Positions 1-11,700 of a stretch of 64,000 bases of DNA are shown here, in pieces (the first letter of the stretch is position 1; every line of letters begins with the position of its first letter). Both the position numbers and the translations under genes were made by a program. Below the pieces are notes generated by a model. The model searched no databases. It saw only the letters and a list, made by a program, of their open reading frames with translations, and was not told the DNA's origin. The stretch spans positions 186,001-250,000 of the forward strand of contig JBDOQK010000045.1 of NCBI GenBank assembly GCA_040437565.1. Direction: 5' to 3'. Source of the stretch: Albugo candida (Eukaryota > Oomycota > Peronosporomycetes > Albuginales).

Positions 1-1485
1 AAGCAAAACAACGACGATACGTACAAAGTGACTATCTGGAATCAGAAGCGAGTCGAGTCTTGCTGATGAACATGGAGCCGATTCGAAATGAAAAGGAGAG
101 AAGTATGGTGCAATTCATGAGTTGCTTCCGGCTTTTCATAGGCAACTTTAGACTCGTATGCGCAGACGAAGGTAAACTGTGAAGTTAATATATATTCTTG
201 GTCCTTAGTTCGCAAACAGCTTCTACTACTTCTAAACCAATGAAAACCCTTCGATCATTCAAAGCGCTTCTAAAAATACTGGGAAGATCCTTTAGTGACG
301 TCGCGAACTGACGTCATGATCATACATGAAATATGTTTACCCATGCAAGCAATACGCGGTGTAATATCAGCAGCAACAGACAGATCAGCTTGTCTAGCTA
401 TTAGTTTTGAATGAACTCTATTGCTTAGTAAGCTTCCTGAAGTAATTGATGAATGTATTCAGATATGAAAGTCAGTCAAAAATGAGACTTGAGATTATAC
501 GTTTCGGACGAAACTCGGAATCTCTTTATCGAATTGGGTATTGCGAAATGATAACGATGTATATATGAAACACAATGAAGGCAAGCAGCGCGGTCATAGC
601 TGATTTATACCCTCTATAAATAAATTATTTGGCGAGATGGTATGATATTCGATTTGTAATGGGAATGACACAACATCCTTTTTCAAGTGTTTTATAATCT
701 CTCCAAAAGCATCTGACCAATGAATAACTGGGAGAGAACCCAGGGAAATACATTTGCCGTTGGGTGCCATTGTTTAGGGTTTAGTGTCCAAAAGAATTCA
801 ATCTCATCCGCTTCATGCGGCACATGAGCGTATTCTTTTTCGAACTCTGGAGCTATAGATGTCAAGCGGGCTGGTCTATAATTTTAGAGAAACGAAAGAG
901 CAATATTGTCACACATTGCATTCCAGTAAAATAATTTTATAGACTCTTCGCCTTTCCGTTCATCTATTTGAAGAGATATAAGAATTCTAGCAACGAGAGA
1001 AAATCTGTAACTTCAGAAGCAATCCTCTGAAGGATGATGCTTTTTTTGCTCATGTTCCTGACATTCCTGACATTGATATCAAATTGAAGCTATCGTTCGC
1101 CTTTTTTCAATTTTTCAAATGAGTGATTTTGGTACCTGTTGTTTGAAATCACCTCCGCGCGTTCTCGAGACTCTATCATGGAATTTTCAAAACTGGATGT
1201 CTTGATGATCTTCAGATGATGCTTTGTACCAGAAAATGATATCAGGTATTTTTCAGGATGATGAGGTGGGCTCTATAGGCTTTACAAGGTTCTTCTCATC
1301 ATCTTCTCCTTGTTGGTATTCTCATTCAATTTATCTCGAGTATTTTTCTTGGCTTTTACTAAGATTCTTTCTTGCTTATGACAGGTTGGTGATAGAATTT
1401 AATTTAGACGAAGTGGTCTCATTCAGAAGTTTTATTAGTACTTACCAAAAAAGAACACAGCAATGCTCATTACTTGTATCAAAAG
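1..1485. other. No gene recognised
   Basis: I see no recognisable coding region, RNA gene or repeat here. The longest open frame (1224-1529, plus) has 101 codons and no family resemblance. In DNA this AT-rich that length is expected by chance. Confidence 0.5.
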
Positions 1486-2129
1486 TCGTACATAGAAATA
1501 AGCAACAAAAACCGTTCAGCTTACTTTGAATGGCATGTAGCACGATCTAAGGAACATTATGTCTTTGACATCACTCTTTATAGGTTTAAGGCTTGAAGAT
1601 GTGTCGATGCAGGTATATCTACATGTAAGAACTCTTTTCAGTATTTACTTTATACTAGTCTCTCGTCGGTGGTTACCGTATGGATTAGATCTTGCGGCTC
1701 TTGGATTGAAGCCACCTCACACGTAAGAAGCAAAGATGGTGTCGACGGTCAGGTCCGGCCAAGAGAAGAAGTCTCATTTTTTACATTCAACGTAGTAAGG
1801 CAAAACATACACTTCTCCTCCTGGGCACAGGTATTTATCTCAGTGAATGCTCGAGGCAATCAAGATATCACTGTTGGGCTTTTTCCCTCGCAATGCCAGT
1901 GCTTCCGGATAGGCTTCATCATAGAGCAAGGATTGGGTGAGACAATATTGGGGCTTGATTTCTCGTCACCCAATATCACGCAAATTACTAAGCTGAAGCC
2001 TGCGGAGGAGACAGCATAAGTACGTGAGGCTGCTTTATAACAGAGAAAAATTATAATCAACAACATGCTGGTGATAATAGTTTATGCCAAATAACATTGA
2101 CTTATCGGCAATGGTTAGTATCTAGAAAG
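1486..2129 (+). repeat. Left copy of exact 644-bp duplication abutting N gap
   Basis: This segment recurs base for base at 2230-2873, an offset of 744. It ends exactly where the 100-N gap starts, and the second copy begins exactly where the gap ends. Such perfect identity, in a window whose other repeats are strongly diverged, points to two contig ends that overlap but were not merged. A 116-codon frame lies inside (1669-2019, again at 2413-2763). I cannot assign it to any family, and both strands show similar-looking frames, so it is not called as a gene. Confidence 0.9.
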
Positions 2130-2229
2130 NNNNNNNNNNNNNNNNNNNNNNNNNNNNNNNNNNNNNNNNNNNNNNNNNNNNNNNNNNNNNNNNNNNNNNN
2201 NNNNNNNNNNNNNNNNNNNNNNNNNNNNN
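2130..2229. other. Assembly gap of 100 N
   Basis: One hundred N, a standard unknown-size scaffold join. The flanks are identical to each other, so the true gap is probably zero or negative. Confidence 0.97.
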
Positions 2230-2873
2230 TCGTACATAGAAATAAGCAACAAAAACCGTTCAGCTTACTTTGAATGGCATGTAGCACGATCTAAGGAACA
2301 TTATGTCTTTGACATCACTCTTTATAGGTTTAAGGCTTGAAGATGTGTCGATGCAGGTATATCTACATGTAAGAACTCTTTTCAGTATTTACTTTATACT
2401 AGTCTCTCGTCGGTGGTTACCGTATGGATTAGATCTTGCGGCTCTTGGATTGAAGCCACCTCACACGTAAGAAGCAAAGATGGTGTCGACGGTCAGGTCC
2501 GGCCAAGAGAAGAAGTCTCATTTTTTACATTCAACGTAGTAAGGCAAAACATACACTTCTCCTCCTGGGCACAGGTATTTATCTCAGTGAATGCTCGAGG
2601 CAATCAAGATATCACTGTTGGGCTTTTTCCCTCGCAATGCCAGTGCTTCCGGATAGGCTTCATCATAGAGCAAGGATTGGGTGAGACAATATTGGGGCTT
2701 GATTTCTCGTCACCCAATATCACGCAAATTACTAAGCTGAAGCCTGCGGAGGAGACAGCATAAGTACGTGAGGCTGCTTTATAACAGAGAAAAATTATAA
2801 TCAACAACATGCTGGTGATAATAGTTTATGCCAAATAACATTGACTTATCGGCAATGGTTAGTATCTAGAAAG
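2230..2873 (+). repeat. Right copy of exact 644-bp duplication
   Basis: This is the second copy of the segment at 1486-2129. Sequence after 2873 continues uniquely, and sequence before 1486 is also unique. That is the pattern expected when one contig's right end and the next contig's left end are the same stretch. Confidence 0.9.
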
Positions 2874-4320
2874 GGTGAAGCAGGAAGCTTCTCACTTTTC
2901 CGCAATGCGAACACTTAGTATGAAGGTTGAAAGTATTGGCCAATATCACGAAATATTTGATGTACTGTATATGGTAGATGTAAGTTTCTGACGCCGATAG
3001 ATCATGGTAGAAGAAAACATCCGGCAATGGAATATGTAGGAAGCTTTCGAAATCATGACGACGGTAACTCGTCTTTAGGGTAGTGACATGGAGACATCAG
3101 TAATCAATTCAATTGATTAGTACATTCCGATATACACACGCTTGTAGCAGAAGGTTTTTAAAATGTTGATTAACCAGATTAAATGTATAAAGAAGCATAT
3201 ATGATCAATAAGCTTGATTGGCATTGAAAAATCGTATGCATGTGAGCACTTCAGCAAATTGGAGATATTTCATAATTGTACGCTTCAAATCCAAAAATGA
3301 ATAGTATCTCGACATATATAATTCTAAGCAGAGATTCAGTCGAAAATGTACCAATCCGAAAACGCCTTCGGTATTTTTCGAAGTGAAAAAAACGTCGGGA
3401 GATATACCGAATGCTGGAGACTGTATATTTCTTAGTGACGAATTCTTTCCTACCATTTACAAATTTCTAGCAGTCATAATCGGAAAAGTACCATTGATGT
3501 ACATCAACAGGTGGCTCGGGAGAATATGTCTCCGAAAAAATTAAATGTTGGAGCACAAAAAGATGATACATAGATTGATTCAATGCTTTCTGTGCACCTT
3601 AAGGAGCATTTAATGCATTTGAATTTGCTTTATTTGTTACATATTTCTTGTATAGGTTTCTCAGTATGGCACAGATATGCTTGGCTATCTTATGTCATCG
3701 CTAATTTTGTTGAACATGTCGCTGATATCAAGTCGTGTCATGCTGTACTGATATATATAAAACCCTCATATGTTATACGATTAATAGACCTTGAGTTTGG
3801 CTAATTATCCGCTCGCCGATCAGAATGTCTGGAACAGTCTATAGTATTTTGAAGAATAGCTTTCTGTCCGTTATAATTTTTACGCAACTTGATTCTCCCT
3901 TGATGCATCCAAACCTTCAATAGATTGCGCTTTTATGGATTGATCCGACTATGACCACATGGCTGTATATAAATTTGTGAGCATGCGCTACGTCATAAGT
4001 CTGATCAGTCAAAGCTAGACGTTACCTTATCAAAATCTAGGATACGTTGATTTTATCCCATATTTGCTATGGTCGGATGTGCGACACCCTATGGCTGAAA
4101 AAATATGCAGCAATGCTTTCACGTTCAAGACACGATAAAACCCTTCCCACCATCTCGAGCGAGATATACTCCATGCTCTACTGGGTATCATGTTCCAAAG
4201 CAAAACCCTCAGAATTTCTTACTCTGATTACTAGAAAGCGTTTTTTTCTGCACATGAAGAGGATTCAACAAGCGGTATAAAATCAGATCTATAACATTTT
4301 TCATTATCAGCAGTTCACTC
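2874..4320. other. No gene recognised
   Basis: Nothing identifiable. Short frames occur at 3205-3456 (minus, 83 codons), 3583-3804 (plus) and 4047-4280 (plus). None has a recognisable domain, and none is supported by splice-site patterns I would trust. Confidence 0.45.
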
Positions 4321-4881
4321 TCAGCTAGATATAGTTCTCTTGACTTTGAAGTCTGCCTGTGTCAATAATCTAAGTTCATCAGGTCGATGAAGTTGAACTC
4401 GATTATAGTCACAAGTAAGACTCGAACAAATACCATTATTATCGCAGCGTCCGATAATTTCTGACGGGGCCTGACTCATCCAGACATATCCTTTTTTTCC
4501 TGATTTATCATTGTAGGCAAAGAAGACTTCTGTGTGTTGGAGGAGGCAAGTTACACAATTCAGATGTTTCGCTTTGACACACTCGTACTCCACTAACGCG
4601 ATACTATTGGATTTGGGCCAGATTTGAATGTCGGTCGCGAAAGGATGTTGCAGCAAACAGCTCGTTTTAGACACTTCGCGATTCACAATCAGTGCGTTGA
4701 TATAGTTCTTAGGAGGTCAAATTCTCAGTGGTATAAGCTTTGTCGTAAACATGTTGATGGCACTTGGGCGAGCTGATTGTCTGCTAACTGTCCAATGAAA
4801 TGCTTCGTGCTCGGCACAGAACTCAAGAGGAACCTTTTGAATCCTGGAACACGTCCTGCTTCTCTTCGAGTGCTCTATCGT
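4321..4881 (-). pseudogene. Truncated copy of the four-cysteine secreted-protein family
   Basis: The minus strand carries the C-terminal part of the same protein as 25002-27179. It includes the motif CSRIQKVP near 4828-4851, a PP-K/Q-NY segment, and the terminal domain with NCVTC, an aromatic run FFAYND, GYVWM and a C-x5-C pair (RCDNNGIC). Those terminal cysteines have the same spacing as in the large gene, and resemblance is high over about 180 residues. The coding frame is interrupted once in the readable part, and its upstream end runs into a 100-N gap with a SINE beyond it. The N-terminal portion and signal peptide are therefore not visible. I call it a pseudogene or gene fragment. The function of the family is unknown to me. 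Confidence 0.75.
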
Positions 4882-4981
4882 NNNNNNNNNNNNNNNNNNN
4901 NNNNNNNNNNNNNNNNNNNNNNNNNNNNNNNNNNNNNNNNNNNNNNNNNNNNNNNNNNNNNNNNNNNNNNNNNNNNNNNNN
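4882..4981. other. Assembly gap of 100 N
   Basis: Unknown-size scaffold join. It separates the family fragment on its left from the SINE tail on its right, so the missing bases probably include the SINE end, its target-site repeat and upstream codons of the family copy. Confidence 0.97.
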
Positions 4982-5229
4982 TTACTTTGTCAAGGATTTC
5001 ATTACATTGTTTATCTGGTTCTTTAACTATCTTCCTTATCCTATCATGTGCCCCTGACCGTGTGAATATCACTTAAGTCTAACTTCAAACCTAGAGAGGC
5101 AGATAGTTTCCAAGCTTATTGATTGGGTCGACTCAAACCGCTTCCCACACTGCCGGGGATCTTACTAACGACCTCCGGCAGGGGGTGCGTGCGCTCAGCT
5201 GCTTAACCGACTGAGCTGGGGCGGGACCC
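4982..5229 (-). mobile_element. tRNA-derived SINE, copy 1
   Basis: Read on the minus strand, the element starts with a tRNA-like head. This contains an A-box-like stretch (CAGCTCAGTCGGTTAAGCAG) and, about 45 bases on, a B-box-like stretch before CCCCGGCAG. These are the internal RNA polymerase III promoter elements of a tRNA gene. A non-tRNA body of about 150 bases follows and ends in CCTTGACAAAG. The same 245-bp unit occurs at 55877-56120 with roughly 85 per cent identity by eye. Copy 1 has lost some B-box match. Its 3' end touches the N gap, so its target-site duplication cannot be seen. It sits inside a copia gag fossil. Confidence 0.85.
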
Positions 5230-5900
5230 CACAAGCCTCAATTACTGCCACAAGGTACAGGTAGTGATCGGGCCATGTTCTGCTCGCACTTTTCGTCCTT
5301 CGTAAACAGTTTCATCCTCTGTGTAGGCGTTATCCTAGTGTGCAGCAGCGTCTGCAACGCTGGTTCTAATGCTAGCGTTTCCTTCCAACATCCTTCTATC
5401 TGCCGGTTGTCATAGCGCGCAGCCACTTCAGTCAGGTGGTGACCAAGTGTGGCAATATTGATATCTTCGCTCACGAAAAGCCACAAGCCCTTTCAGAAAA
5501 TTGTACCTGTCGAACGAAACTTTTACCCTAGGATTAGAGCCCACTTTCGAACCCTTGGTACAATTCCTTACCGTCGAACAGACGGATTCCCAGATTGGAT
5601 TGTCGAGTGTCTGGCAGATATTTTACCTGAGGTCGGGGTACTAACTGCTGTTGTGCGACCGGTTGGTATACTTATGGCGATCGGTAATGCTAAGCTAGCT
5701 CTGGCTGCAGAGCTAGTGCTATTCCCACGTTGCCAGCGGCATTACCGTATCCACGCTGGAACAAGCCAAAACACGTGTTTGGATACCCCTGGCGACACAC
5801 GCCGAGGTGGAGTTACATTAAGCGCTTCTCTGCTCATGGGCCTTCCCCTTTCGATCGATGATCCGAATTAGTCGGTATCGACACCATTCAAGCGCTCTTT
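5230..5900 (-). mobile_element. Ty1/copia gag fragment (fossil)
   Basis: The minus strand encodes gag-like sequence. The clearest piece is HYLYLVAVIEACG next to the SINE boundary, which matches EHFLYLVAVAEVSKG of the copia fossil at 46490-51124 in sequence and in place. Upstream, toward 5900, is a charged, Trp/Tyr-containing stretch of gag-like composition. The fragment is broken and stops at the SINE insertion. No LTR is visible beside it. It appears to be an old copy of the same or a close copia family. Confidence 0.55.
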
Positions 5901-7099
5901 CTCCTCTCGTGACAACTTCATGCGATCCATGCGTTTTGTGAGGATCGCAAGTTGGTATAGCAGCTACTCTTGCGTTTTCCCTTCGTCGTCCTTGACCTCT
6001 AATTACTCTCAGTGAGAATAGGTCCTTACGCGACCGGAATCTGCTCTCCGTTGCGGCTGCTCTTCGTCGGCAGCAGTTGAATTCATCGTTCCGCTCATAG
6101 CGTTTTTGATTTTGAAGAAAATAGGAAAGAAGAAGGAGTAGATTTATTTAGCTTTTTTAGCTTACTGGCCGTGTACTCTTACAACCAGCCATGCTAAACC
6201 TAATTCATTTACATCTTAAATTGGGCGACCGAAATCGGATTTATACAGTGGTTTATTTGAAACCGAAAGGAATACGCACCACTCGAATAAAATCCTTCCG
6301 ACTAATGAAGGATAAAACACACTAAATCTGAAAGGGCAACCGTTTACGATCTGATTGGATACTGTGTCTTTGATTTTAGTCAGCCATATATTGCAATCAA
6401 GATATGCATCACAAGCTCTACTATTCGAATGCATCAAATAACCATACAGACAACAGAAGCCATGTCAAAAGCTTCTACATCCTACATCCTGAGCTCATTA
6501 TCNNNNNNNNNNNNNNNNNNNNNNNNNNNNNNNNNNNNNNNNNNNNNNNNNNNNNNNNNNNNNNNNNNNNNNNNNNNNNNNNNNNNNNNNNNNNNNNNNN
6601 NNTGACGTCCTGCGCAGCACTGGAATGTGCACACAAGAGGAAATTCGAAGCAAAAAAACGTGTATTGAAAATGGTACATTACTAGATGAAGGGAAAGAAG
6701 GAGAAAAAAAGTAATTTTTAGATGGCATAGTTCATCGGAGCGTTGTGATTGCTAAAACACATCTTCGCATGAATATCAGCAGGTAGATTCACCCTCAAAG
6801 AACTGGGAGGAAGGATTAAGCTGCATAACCCGCAGAATCGAAAGATATTAGAAAGGGTAGTTGAGCTGTTCATTATGCATAGTTTGTCGTCTTCAATCAA
6901 ACATCATTTGAAATTCCTAAAAACTTTTTCAGTCAGAAGCTTCGTTGTGTTAATTTTCTGAAGGAAAATTAAAAGTCGACCGACAGCCATGAATGAAATT
7001 TATTTCTCGAGCCAATGTAACCTGGATCTCGCATCTGAGTTTCTAAAATACGTTTTTCTGATTGATTTCGGAATCATTTAGATTATCTCACAAACGAAG
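5901..7099. other. No gene recognised; contains N gap 6503-6602
   Basis: Apart from the 100-N join at 6503-6602, I recognise nothing. The short frames at 6216-6437 and 6718-6900 have no family resemblance, and several of those spanning the gap are artefacts of reading through N. Confidence 0.45.
6503..6602. other. Assembly gap of 100 N
   Basis: Unknown-size scaffold join. The two flanks do not resemble each other. Confidence 0.97.
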
Positions 7100-7420
7100 T
7101 CGGAACAGCTTATTTTTCTTTCGCGCTATCGGGAGAAAGCCGCATGCAAATAAGCCAATTAAGGAGTAGAGCGAAGAAGAGTAAGGTGATCGTTTTGGCC
7201 TTATCGTCCACAATTGCGATCGTGACGAAATAGCTTCTCCTTACATAAGTTGGTCTTTTTGCAAATTGGTAGTAAGCTTGATGTGGTAGTAAACGCCGTT
7301 CGAGTAAAACAAAGAGAAGGTTTCTTAGACTTAACATTGAGAGTTGAATCAAGTTTATAATAGAATCCTGAGTATTATGGTTGGTACCCAATGTACTCCA
7401 CATCAGTCGAGCTACCTCCA
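7100..7420 (-). repeat. LTR-like relic related to 28740-28990
   Basis: By eye this stretch is a diverged relative of the sequence immediately downstream of the copia RNase H remnant at 28990. Both share, in order, a GCGCTAT-type block, a CACAATTG[TC]GATC block and a TCTCCT-containing block. The second copy lies where a 3' LTR should be, so this may be a solo or orphan LTR of that family. The match is weak and the ends are not defined. Confidence 0.3.
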
Positions 7421-7452
7421 GCAACAATCAATCGAAACTTTGACTTCTACTA

Positions 7453-7552
7453 NNNNNNNNNNNNNNNNNNNNNNNNNNNNNNNNNNNNNNNNNNNNNNNN
7501 NNNNNNNNNNNNNNNNNNNNNNNNNNNNNNNNNNNNNNNNNNNNNNNNNNNN
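7453..7552. other. Assembly gap of 100 N
   Basis: Unknown-size scaffold join. It removes the 5' part of the transposase relic that resumes at 7553. Confidence 0.97.
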
Positions 7553-8766
7553 AACTCCCCAATCTGATGGATGCAGATACTGGGAATACAGTATTTTGAA
7601 GCTCGCAAAGGAATCTTCGTCAATGGTCATAAACGCTTCGACGTTCTTGGATTCCGTACTATCTACGTGAAGCGCATGGCGGATCTTGAAGTGCAGATAC
7701 CAGTATTCTCAATGAAGGAGATGGAGATTAAAACCTGGCCAGTGGGAGAGCAGATGATTCTGTTAACACAAGATGAAAACACTTTTGCAGCACATGATGG
7801 TCAGAAAAATCTATGGCTGCAGAATGGCAGCAACCACTTCGAAAAAAAGGAGTGGGAAGGTCAATCCATGTCATCGAACTCTTATCTGATGTTGGGGGTC
7901 GCCTATCACTGAGTGATCTGAAGTAGCTCGAGCATCCCAGCGTCCCAAAGTAAGCGTGTGTTATTATGCATACTGGCAAGAATTATGATGGGTGGTGGAC
8001 TTGTGAAGATGTTTTCAAACAGGTGTGAGATCGTGCAATTCCAATTTTTGAGTCACAGTACCCCACATCCAAAGTCCTCTTTGCATTTGACAATGATGCA
8101 AGTCATGCTGTATTTGCTACTGATGATTGGAGAATGAAAGATGGCACAGTTCATCCAATGTGTTTCCCTGAAACTCATCCTGATGTTACTCTTCGAGGTG
8201 AAAGAGCGATTGAGTTGAAATCTTATCCATTGAATCATGTTTTCTAATCCTTCTATCTCTTTCAGGGTTGCCAAAGGATTGAAGTGGTTTTAACTGAGAG
8301 GGAACTGTGGAAAGATGCAATGCACCTCCGTTGCAATGACAAGTGCCTTGGCTCAACAATGTGCTGTGCATGAAATACGATTGATCACGATCAAAAATTC
8401 ATGGAGCAGAAAGGCATGATGGAAGAAGTAATCATTACTGTTAGACACATGATTATATTTTATCCAAAGTTTCACTCTGAGTCAAACTTCATAGAGAGCT
8501 TCTGGGGTGCTTCCAAGAGCTATGCTCGGGAAAACGGTGACTACAGCTGGAAAGGCCTGGTTAGCACAGTTCCTAAGGCTCTCTGATCCGTACCCCTCGA
8601 AACCATTCGACTCCATGCACAGAACTGTCTTCGATATATGGATGTATATTGGAAGGTTTTGACAGGGAAGGCCGCTGAATACGCCGTGAAGAAGTACCGA
8701 TTCCACCGTCGAGTTCCCAAATCTATCATGACGGACATCAATGTGATTGGTGGAACTGATGAATGA
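7553..8766 (+). pseudogene. DDE-superfamily transposase relic, copy 1
   Basis: This is a decayed member of the DDE endonuclease family common in fungal transposons (IS630/Tc1-mariner-like fold). In order it shows KGIFVNGHKR and the conserved block KRMADLEV, then the first catalytic Asp in LLTQDENTFAAHDG. Next come the second Asp in FAFDNDASH, a cysteine pair near MCCA, and the third acidic residue in FYPKFHSESNFIESFWGASK. The end is KKYRFHRRVP. The layout matches copy 3 at 56405-58439. The reading frame changes several times, with stops around 7910, 8245, 8370 and 8583, so it cannot encode an active enzyme. Its 5' end is lost in the N gap, and I found no terminal inverted repeats. Confidence 0.85.
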
Positions 8767-11700
8767 AACTGTACATATGATCTTTGATTGTATTTGTAAA
8801 GAAATAGCAGCGAGGGTCGACTGTTCAAACAGGAGGAAAGTGAATTTGGACGTTGGGCAATTTGGCTGGCTACAATGGAAGACTGGGCGTCCTCTGATTG
8901 GCTATCATATTTTGGAGTTTTATTTTGGCCGGCCAAAACGTTGCTGCCCGAGCCGAATCCCTTGGAATTTCTCGGCTGTACAATTCCCACATCTTCGCCA
9001 AAAATAATCCAAAAAGAAATCTGAGTCTGTAATCTTCAAGCTTTTTATCTCTCGTTCCCTGTGACAGAGCCAAATTTTGATCAGGATAAATCTGACTGGC
9101 TGTGATACAGCCTGAAAGAACCCTTGAAGAGTTGATGGTTACAGATGCCCCGCACTATATAAGACTTGTTCGCTTGATTCAAAACTAAATCTTATGTCTT
9201 CTGACATATGGAACGAGGCATTGGTCGAACGATGCTATCTTTTATTTGGTTTAAGCCTTCAAGTTGAGATGCCCTGAAAATGTTCGTAAATATTTCGTTT
9301 GTGAATTTTCATAAATTGACACTAAAACGGCGAGAAGCTGGACACAGGACCGATTTGCATAATCGTGAAAGTGACTTTGGGTGCTTTAGTTTTGAAGCTT
9401 GGTAACATTTGGAACCAAGCACACGCGTTTGTGTGCAATTACCTTACGTGTTATAAAATGGAGTCATTAATCAGAACTTACGATAAGCCAGCAACCCATT
9501 CATTTTGATAGGGCTACCCTAGGTTTCTCGAATCCATATATAGTTTCAACTGCAGTAGTCTTGTCATGAACAGGGCACTAGTCAGATGATTCATTTGCAA
9601 GTAAATGTTTTGTTTTTGGCTCTCACATAAAACACAGCGATTGACTTCGTGTTACCTATATGACAATTGTGAAGAGAAATCAATCAGGGTAATTTGTTGT
9701 TTTACTAGACTTTTCTTTAAAACTAGAATTCAGGATATCCTTGCTCCTACCTTCGCTCTTGATCTAGATGCGGTTTCGCGTTGCACACATTTTGACATGC
9801 TCTTGGTGAAAGCTCACCCAATGTCATAATTCATCCAAGAACACTTTTTGAGTAGAAATCGGATATCTTAAGGTGATAAGGGCGCATAGATCGTTTATTG
9901 TATATGATAGTCTATCACCCTGCTGGAATTTCTCACAAAAACCGATACCTGGAACAATCACGTGAAGATAACCACGATGGATGTTCGGTGGTTAGGGTTG
10001 AGGGTCTACTTGGATCATGCCAAAAGAGTCTATATCTGACTTCTTCTGCAGCCGGGCTTCACCGGAAAAAAAAAAGTTAGCCATAGTAGTTTATGTAGCT
10101 TTTACGCATTCTACGTGTTTAGACCAAGTTAGAACCGTGTCGGGTCTTACATACACGAAGAAGACACCCGACAACCAATCAGACGGGAGGTGCGTCGATT
10201 TATAAATTCCCGATAAAAATTATCACATTGAAACAAATAGACTTCGCTACTCGCTTACCACAGTTCCAATCGCTTTGGCTATTGACATATCTGGCTGCTG
10301 TATCCGCTGTTAGATAGATGTCGAAATCCTCATTCTTTTTGTGGGCTTTGAGAATTTGAGTTTCTGGTTCTTCTTAGTCTCACACCTCGGACACTTTATA
10401 TTGAAACAGCTAAAAAACGCGCGGTAGCATTATCTTTGGCTGTTAATTGTTCATGCCTGAGCTTTTCAGATGATTCTCACAGTCCAATCATAATTCGTTT
10501 CATTACCGCAAAGCATTTTGCCCGATTTGCCTTCTAGACCTGATGCATGCTTGCAAAATGCTCGTCAAGTTTAGTCATGTTCTACCCTTCTACTACGTTG
10601 AAGTCGGAAACTTTTCATGCAATTCGAATTGGCCTCTTGGTGCTCGAGGTTCCACAGTTGTGCGCTCACTTTGGTAATACAAATCAGTGTCTCAGCTTTA
10701 ATTTACTATTCTGTGTCGAAGATCGAGAAAATGCCTTAAATTAATGCATTATCATTGTTGCTGGTACAAGATAGAACTCTCGTTTGAAATGTCTCTTTCG
10801 TGTGAGTAATGACACCTAAAAAAAAGGATTCCATAGAAGCAGATCGTGTATTTTATCTCCGCGTTTATCGCTTTCTACTCTTGTCAAAGTGCATCCGAGC
10901 TCGAGGAATCCAACGGACTGTTCTATTTTCATGTAGCTACTTGTGATGATGACGTCTTTTCGTTTGTACTTTTCAGCTTCTAAATCTCCACTCTCAAATA
11001 GGATCCACAAATGCGTTTGTAACCGCGTCAGCCTTCTTTTCAAAGTAGTCATGTACTTCCAATGCTGCTTTCCTCTCTAGCGTTGGTTTTGATTATTATT
11101 TTTGGGGACTGTACAACAAGATGTTGTCTTTATAAAACCAAATCATAACAATTCGCACTAAACTCTGATAGTATGTTTTTATGCGATGAAATTCCAAGTA
11201 TTGAAGCTAAGACATTCTTATGACTATTTTCAATGCACACAACTAATGGAACGATGGGGTTCTGAATCTTGTAGTATACACTTATGCTGTAATATATGCT
11301 TCGAATAGTGTTATGGGTTAGTGTGCTTGACCATTCTCTCAAGTGAGTGGGCTGAACCTCAAAGTACCCTTGTTTAGTAGGAATCGCAGTTTACCACATT
11401 ATTTCTATTATAGCCCTAACTACATCTTTTCGACTATTTTGCCCTGCAAGCTACATCTTTAACTATAAATATTCCTGCATCTCAACGTCTTTCTGGTGGA
11501 CTGGGAACTTACTCGTTAAAATTACGAACATCTTTGGTAGACAACATCAAGTTTTTCTCTAGACGATAGAAAGGTATTTGAAAAAAACTACTCGAAAATT
11601 GAGCGCAGGAAGTTATCGTTACGACCCTGATGTGTTCGTTAAAATGGACGTTGAAGAAATCCATATTTCACACTCACCACTTTTTTCAAGTTATTTTTTT

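Noticed and set aside
1669-2019. 116-codon frame present twice (also 2413-2763), considered as a duplicated gene
   Set aside because: The second copy is explained by the assembly overlap, and no family was recognised.
4777-5076. Open frames crossing the N gaps (also at 2102-2287, 6404-6728 and 7344-7670)
   Set aside because: They are open only because N codons contain no stops.
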